From Turritopsis dohrnii (taxonomy: Eukaryota; Cnidaria; Hydrozoa; Anthoathecata; Oceaniidae): a stretch of DNA of 64,000 nt. Below the pieces are notes generated by a model. It made no database searches and had not been told where the DNA came from. It worked only from the letters and a program-made list of their open reading frames with translations. Below are positions 59,109 to 64,000 of this stretch, one piece after another. The translations under genes and the position numbers were made by a program. The stretch covers positions 1 through 64,000 of the forward strand of contig BQMF02000665.1 of the NCBI GenBank assembly GCA_027922465.2, given 5' to 3'. Position 1 is the stretch's first letter, and each line of letters begins with the position of its first letter.

Positions 59109-61973
59109 GCAGCAGACTCCAGAGAGCTTCGCCACATGTCTGCTAACACCAGTTCGCCATTTAACTCGATCTTGCGCAATTCTCTCGTTGGTCAGAAGAG
59201 GAATGCCACCAGTGTCCCGTCTAATTTGATCACACCACCTTGACGGTGGTCTCCCTTTAGGTCGTTTCTTCTGAAAATCCTCCTTGTAAGCTATCTTCAC
59301 ATGGCTGGTTTCAGGAAGACGTGCGACATGACCAAACCATGTCAACCTCTTTTTCCGTGCTATGTCAACAACTGTTCTTTGTATGTTCAGTCTTTTTCTG
59401 ATAAGATCATTGCGTATTCGATTTCGCATCGTGACACCGAGGATACATCTGAGACACTTCATCTCAAAAACATTCAATTTACGTATATCTTCCTCCAGGA
59501 GTGTCCATGTTTCGTTAGCATAGACTGCAATAGGAACTATTAATGCATAAAAAAGTCTCACTTTCAGAGCGTTTGAAACATCTTTTCTACTCCATACTTT
59601 TTCTTTCAGCCTCCCAAAAGCACAAGTTGCCAATCCTATTCTTCTAGTTACATCTGACGAAGTTCCGGGAACCATAGATCCAAGAAATACAAATTGATCA
59701 ATTTTTTCCACCTGTCGGCTTTCAATAAAGATTGAGTCATCTGATGATGTAATAAGTTTGCATTTTACTGGATTGACTTTCAACCCCCATTTCTGGCATG
59801 AAGTTTCAAGCTCTTTGGTACTAAGCTTCAATTTCTCAAATATAGCTGCTACTAATGTGGTGTCATCAGCATAACGAATATCTGTCGAAAGGTCACCGTT
59901 CAGAGCAAGCGTTGGTTGCAAACTTCTTAGTTCTGCCATGACAAATTCAAGGAATATGTTAAACAGTGTAGGAGATAAGAGGCATCCTTGTCGAACTCCG
60001 ACTTTAACTTCGAACCATTTTGTAATATGCCCATTGATGACAATTGCACACTCTGTAGCACCATACATATTTTCTATGATGCTTACTATTTTTCCTTTTA
60101 CCCCTATGGCTCTCAGCATCTTCCACAGCGCTTTTCGCCAGACAGTATCGAATGCGGCTTTAAAGTCTATGAAGTTGAAATGGAGATCAACTTTTCTTTC
60201 TCTTGCCTTTTGCAAAACTTGCCTGACTATAAAAATTGCATCCACCGTTCCGCGTCCTGATCTGAAACCATACTGTGATTCCTTTGTTGCTTGTTCGATC
60301 CGCATTCTCATTCGCTGTAGCAAAACTCTGAGGAAGACTTTGCCTGGTATTGATATCAATGCAATAGCCCGGTAAATTGCGGGATCAAGTTTATCACCCT
60401 TCTTATGCACTGGATTAAAAAGCATACGAGACCAGTCCTTTGGACAAATTTCTTCTTCCCAAACCTTATCACTGATTTTCTGAAGCATATGTACCATCGG
60501 TTCACCTCCTGCCTTGATCACTTCAGCTGTAATTTCGTCAATTCCAGGGCATTTTCCACGTTTCATCGATTTGATGGCATCTACTATTTCCTCCCGTGAC
60601 GGTGCCGGTTCAGCGTTTTCTGAATTCACAGGAATATGGATTTGATCGAGAGCATCTGACTGGTGTGGAAAAGATGTATTAAGATGAGCTTAGAAGTGCT
60701 CCTGCCAGCAAGTCAATACCTCATTTAACATACTGTGTTCTTTTCCTTGCTTATCTTTTACCATGAGAAGAGATCTATTAGATTTTCCTTCAATCTCTCT
60801 CACTGCTTTAAAAAGATTTTAACTATTATTTTGATTGAAATCGTCCTCCAGATTTTGAATCTTTTCTTCCAGGTTTGCAGCTTTCTGTTCTTTCACAGCT
60901 TTCTTCACTTCTTTGTTCAGGTTTCTATATTTGACTTGGAGCGTTTTGGAAGTGGGTACCTTGATCAGCTGTAATCTCGCTTTCCGTCTCTCTTCACATA
61001 GGTTTGCAACCTCCAGTGACATTCCCTCTACTTGCTTTCTCCGTTTTCTACCAACAATCTCGTCTGTAACATGATATGTCACTTTTTTGAAGTTCTCATA
61101 TAGCTCATCAATGGATGTTTCTAGATTTAGGAGTGGCTCAAAAGCTCCACCAATCTTGATTTCAAACGCTTCTTGCACCTGTGTATCACATAGTTTAGAT
61201 ATATCATATTTTCGAGATAATGGTTTCAGCTTTTTCTTTTTACGAGATGCGACAGTACAAGTTGACATCAGTAAAGAATGATCAGAACCAATTTCGGCAG
61301 AGTTATAAACACAACAGTTCTTAACAATTGACTTCCATTTCTGTTGCACAATAATAAAGTCTATCTGGTTTCTGGTTTGGCCATCAGGGGATCTCCACGT
61401 TACTAGTTTTTGTTCTTTGTGTTTGTAGACAGTGTTCATAATAGTGAGGTTATTTAGGGCACAAAACGTTAAGAGCTTCTCCCCGCTTCGATTTGCTTGA
61501 CCAACACTAAATTTACCAGCACCTTCAGGGAAGTCTGCGTACGCATTGTTTCCAATTTTAGCATTGAAGTCGCCAAGTAACATGAAGAGACTGTTTCTAG
61601 GCAGTTGGTTTATTTGATCCTGGAGCTGTTCATAAAACAGATCAATTTCTGCGTCACTGTCACTAGAGTCTGGAGCATAGATCTGGAAGATAGTTAGAGG
61701 TCCGCCAATCGTGTCAAGGGTGATGCTCATCATTCTCTCAGAGAAAAGTTGGTAATCGGTAAGACTTTCTGCGAAATTCTGCGACAGTACCATTGCAACA
61801 CCTTGTCTATGGATGTTATCTTGTCTACATGAATGAATGACAACATGTCCGTCTCTGTCGAAAGCTTCAACCACCTCATTTACCCAGTGTGTTTCAGCCA
61901 CTCCAAGTATATTGACTTTCAACCTATCCATTTCGGAAAGTAAGTTGTCCAGTTTAAAATCACTACCATCTTT
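59073..61973 (-). mobile_element. RTE-type LINE with microsatellite tail
   Basis: One ORF2 with endonuclease and RT. The stop codon TAA is the first repeat of the 3' (TAAG)n tail at 59108-59075, so there is no real 3' UTR, a typical RTE trait. The 5' end is slightly truncated: the apparent ATG at 61976 lies in the target duplication, not in the element. The TSD is CATTTTCCTTA. Confidence 0.85.
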
Positions 61974-61976
61974 CAT
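59106..61976 (-). pseudogene. RTE-type ORF2 (endonuclease-RT) with two nonsense codons
   Basis: One frame of 957 codons is broken only by TAA at 60821-60819 and TAA at 60692-60690; no frameshift occurs. The N-terminal APE-like endonuclease has VNILGVAETHW, LLGDFNAKIG, TRNQIDFIIV and the catalytic GSDHSLL. The RT has NFIDFKAAFDTVW (motif A), GVRQGCLLSPTLFN (motif B) and IRYADDTTLVA (motif C), then a C-terminal LTWFGHVARLPE block. Such proteins are often annotated 'craniofacial development protein 2-like' because of the endonuclease. The stops lie in the linker between the domains, so each half could still fold. The first ~10 residues of the native protein are missing. Confidence 0.92.
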
Positions 61977-61984
61977 TTTCCTTA
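61974..61984. repeat. LINE target duplication, right copy
   Basis: Second copy of CATTTTCCTTA. It supplies the CAT that reads as the ATG of the ORF on the minus strand. Confidence 0.85.
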
Positions 61985-62144
61985 TTTATACAAAAACCAC
62001 TTTTTCATTTTTCACAAAAATATACTAGCCGAAAGAGCTTGAAAATGGCTTTCCATTGATGTAAAAATTATTTTGAAATTCGGTATATTCATTTAAAAAA
62101 ACAGCTTTAAAATTTCCATTTCCAACATTACGAAACACACTGTA

Positions 62145-62475
62145 TGAAATTTTTATGATTAGTTGTTATGCGAAATTGATACGCAAAGCTATACTTAAAA
62201 TTTTCTAAAAGTTTCATCAGCACAACCAAAGAAAATTACACTATTAAAAATTCATTAGCATGTCAGTTAATTGACTTTTAAGAATTTAATGAGTCAAATC
62301 GTTCAGTTTTTCTTCAATACCTTTTCGAAGAACAAATATTTTGGCAAACATTTTATATTAACGGATAGAGCATGAAAAGCTCTTTCTTGTGATATAAAAT
62401 TCACAATACTTTATCAGACATGTAATGAGATATGCGCCTTGAAAGTTGGTGGAAAAGACATTTTGATACACACTG
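62145..62475. mobile_element. Partial mariner-like element (parent of the 209-bp MITE)
   Basis: The right end CATTTTGATACACACTG with TA, and about 200 bp inward, match 25087-25280 inverted. The sequence then continues past the point where the MITE has its deletion. Its left end is not found, perhaps displaced by the adjacent palindromic element. Confidence 0.6.
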
Positions 62476-62483
62476 TAGAATAA

Positions 62484-64000
62484 ATGCTACCATCATCATC
62501 GATAATTGATCTTTTATGTACAAACTTCTCAAACAGAATTGCTGATTTTAATGTGGTTTCCACATCTGTCAGTGATCATGAAATGGTGGCAGTGGTCCGG
62601 AAAAGGAATAATCTCAAGTTTGCAAAGCGGACAGTTAAAGGAAGAAATTATAAGAAGGAGAATTTGAAAACTGATCTTAAGGACACCAATTGGACGCCAA
62701 TCATGAATTTCAGTGATGTGAACTGGGCGGTTAGGCAAATGAATGACATACTACTTACTCTATTTGACCAGCCTGCTCCTAACCGCGAAATTTTCGTGAA
62801 GGGGAAACCGTGCCCCTGGATGAATGCAACAATAAAATCGTGCATGGACGAACGTGACAAGATGTTACGTAAATCAAGAAAATCTCATTCCAATCACGAC
62901 CGTAAATGATAAAAAATATTACGTAATAGATGTAATAGTCTGATGTGTCGAGTGAAAATGAATACCAGAAAAACATTCTCAATGAAAACCAGTTTAATCC
63001 TAAAAGGTTTTAGGATAAGATTAAAGAATTATTTCCGACAAAGTCGAAGAAGACTGCAGGAAACGTGTCAAGAAACTCGGAACGGGCAGATCTATTCAGT
63101 TCATACTTTTCAAAAGTAGTACAATCCCTAAAAGTTAAATCAATTTTGTTGAGTGATTTCATTTGGAAGCGTTATAGAAAGCCTTTTCTGAAAACGAAAA
63201 AAAAATTTAAATTTAATTATGTACCGAAACTCTATGTAGAAAGACAACTACGGCAATTAATTTAATTTACCTGGTTGTTTACTTAGAGATTGTGCTGAGG
63301 AGCTTGCTGCTCCTTTAGCGCACATCATTAACTTATCCACTAATACATCAACCGTACCAAATGCTTGGAAACTTGCGCGTGTTGTTCCGGTCCATAAGAC
63401 CAGCCCGGGCGTTATACCCGAAAGTTTCCGACCAATAGCAATCCTTCCAGTTTTGTAGAAATTGATGGAGAAGGCTGTACACAAGCAACTGTATAAGCAT
63501 CTTGAGGAACACAAATTAATTTCATTATCGCAGTTTGTCTATCGGTCAAATCGTTCCACCGACCTTGCAGCTACAAAGCTGGTCAATGACATAAGAAGAT
63601 CAGCGAATGACGGAAATCTTACGGGCGTCGTATTCCTTGACCTATCACGCGCTTTCGGCACCATCAGCCATTCTATCTTGCTGACCAAATTAACCGCCTA
63701 TGTTATCCAAGGATCCGAACTTCTGTGGTTTACCGACTACATGTTTAACAGACGACAGCAGGTGGACATTAACGGTGCTATGTCAAAAGAAGAGAAGTGT
63801 TTAACTGGAGTCCCCCAGGGCTCAATTTTAGGACCCTTGTTGTTCATACTTTACATTGCCAACATCGCGGTAAAGCTGAAACATAGCAAGATCATTTTGT
63901 ATGCAGATGATACTGCTATATACGTGTCGTCGGTGAAAACTGTGATTTTAATCAATAAGATGTTAAACCAGGACTTGAATGAGATCAGGAGGTTTTGTTA
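62484..64000 (+). pseudogene. CR1/L2/Jockey-group LINE, decayed, runs off the window
   Basis: 62484-62909 encodes the end of an APE endonuclease (IIDLLCTN, then SVSDHEMVAV with the SDH motif) and the linker. After frameshifts the linker continues in another frame at 63065-63265 (TKSKKTAG-type segment, NSERADLFSSYFSKVVQSL). RT follows from about 63284: VPVHKTSPGVIPESFRPIAI, VFLDLSRAFGTISH (motif A), GVPQGSILGPLLFILYI (motif B) and LYADDTAIY (motif C). A TAG at 63456-63458 interrupts the RT. The 5' part is missing, cut at the mariner-like end at 62477. Confidence 0.85.

Larger units (their letters stand above)
58602..62142. mobile_element. Palindromic mariner-like element split by an RTE LINE
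   Basis: Ends CAGTGTGTTTCGTAATGTTG and complement with TA duplications. The inverted arms are about 210 bp long. The right arm is broken: its inner part is 59034-59072 and its outer part 61974-62142, with the LINE between. Without the LINE it is a ~640-bp hairpin element with no transposase. Confidence 0.85.

Overview
The window is AT-rich animal nuclear DNA. It has spliced genes with GT-AG introns, tRNA-derived SINEs, several LINE clades, a Penelope-like element and many cut-and-paste transposons; there is no bacterial-style gene packing. A PAN + Cys-rich + PA14-like secreted-type gene, a sigma-type glutathione S-transferase (GST) and the repeat content fit a marine invertebrate, most plausibly a cnidarian. 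That taxonomic guess is inference.

Only two host genes can be supported, both on the minus strand. One is a multi-exon gene at about 3.4-7.2 kb (PAN/apple domain, short Cys-rich exon, PA14-like domain). The other is a four-exon GST at 32.0-33.9 kb whose splice phases join into a complete 210-residue protein.

The rest is layered mobile DNA. (1) 1-2.2 kb: a long direct repeat. (2) 8.27-16.46 kb: a Penelope-like element (PLE) on the minus strand, flanked by a perfect 27-bp direct repeat. It has four ORFs, a one-base frameshift in the reverse transcriptase (RT), a strongly skewed A+C-rich sense strand, and a 5' tandem-repeat array split by a 2.66-kb nested insertion. (3) 16.6-31.4 kb and 48.7-55.9 kb: two inverted copies of one ancestral segment. 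Each copy serves as an empty-site control for insertions in the other: a 1.6-kb fold-back element and a 9.3-kb Helentron-like composite in the left copy; a 1.76-kb TA-target transposon and a 2-kb tandem repeat in the right copy. (4) The composite (20.9-30.2 kb) holds nested piggyBac-like, Mutator-like, Harbinger-like and mariner-like elements. (5) 38.8-41.7 kb: a decayed LINE ending in a CxC/His-Cys region with a nuclease-like tail. (6) 43.8-45.8 kb: a mariner-group transposon whose transposase is broken by one nonsense codon. (7) 58.6-62.1 kb: a palindromic mariner-like element split by an RTE-type LINE that is intact apart from two nonsense codons. (8) 62.5 kb to the end: a decayed CR1/L2/Jockey-group LINE that runs off the window.

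The genes do not form an operon or a pathway. The strongest observations are structural: empty-site comparisons that date and define insertions, and a transposon family with conserved terminal hairpins that inserted without a target duplication. Every family name rests on motifs and repeat geometry read by eye; no database search was possible.
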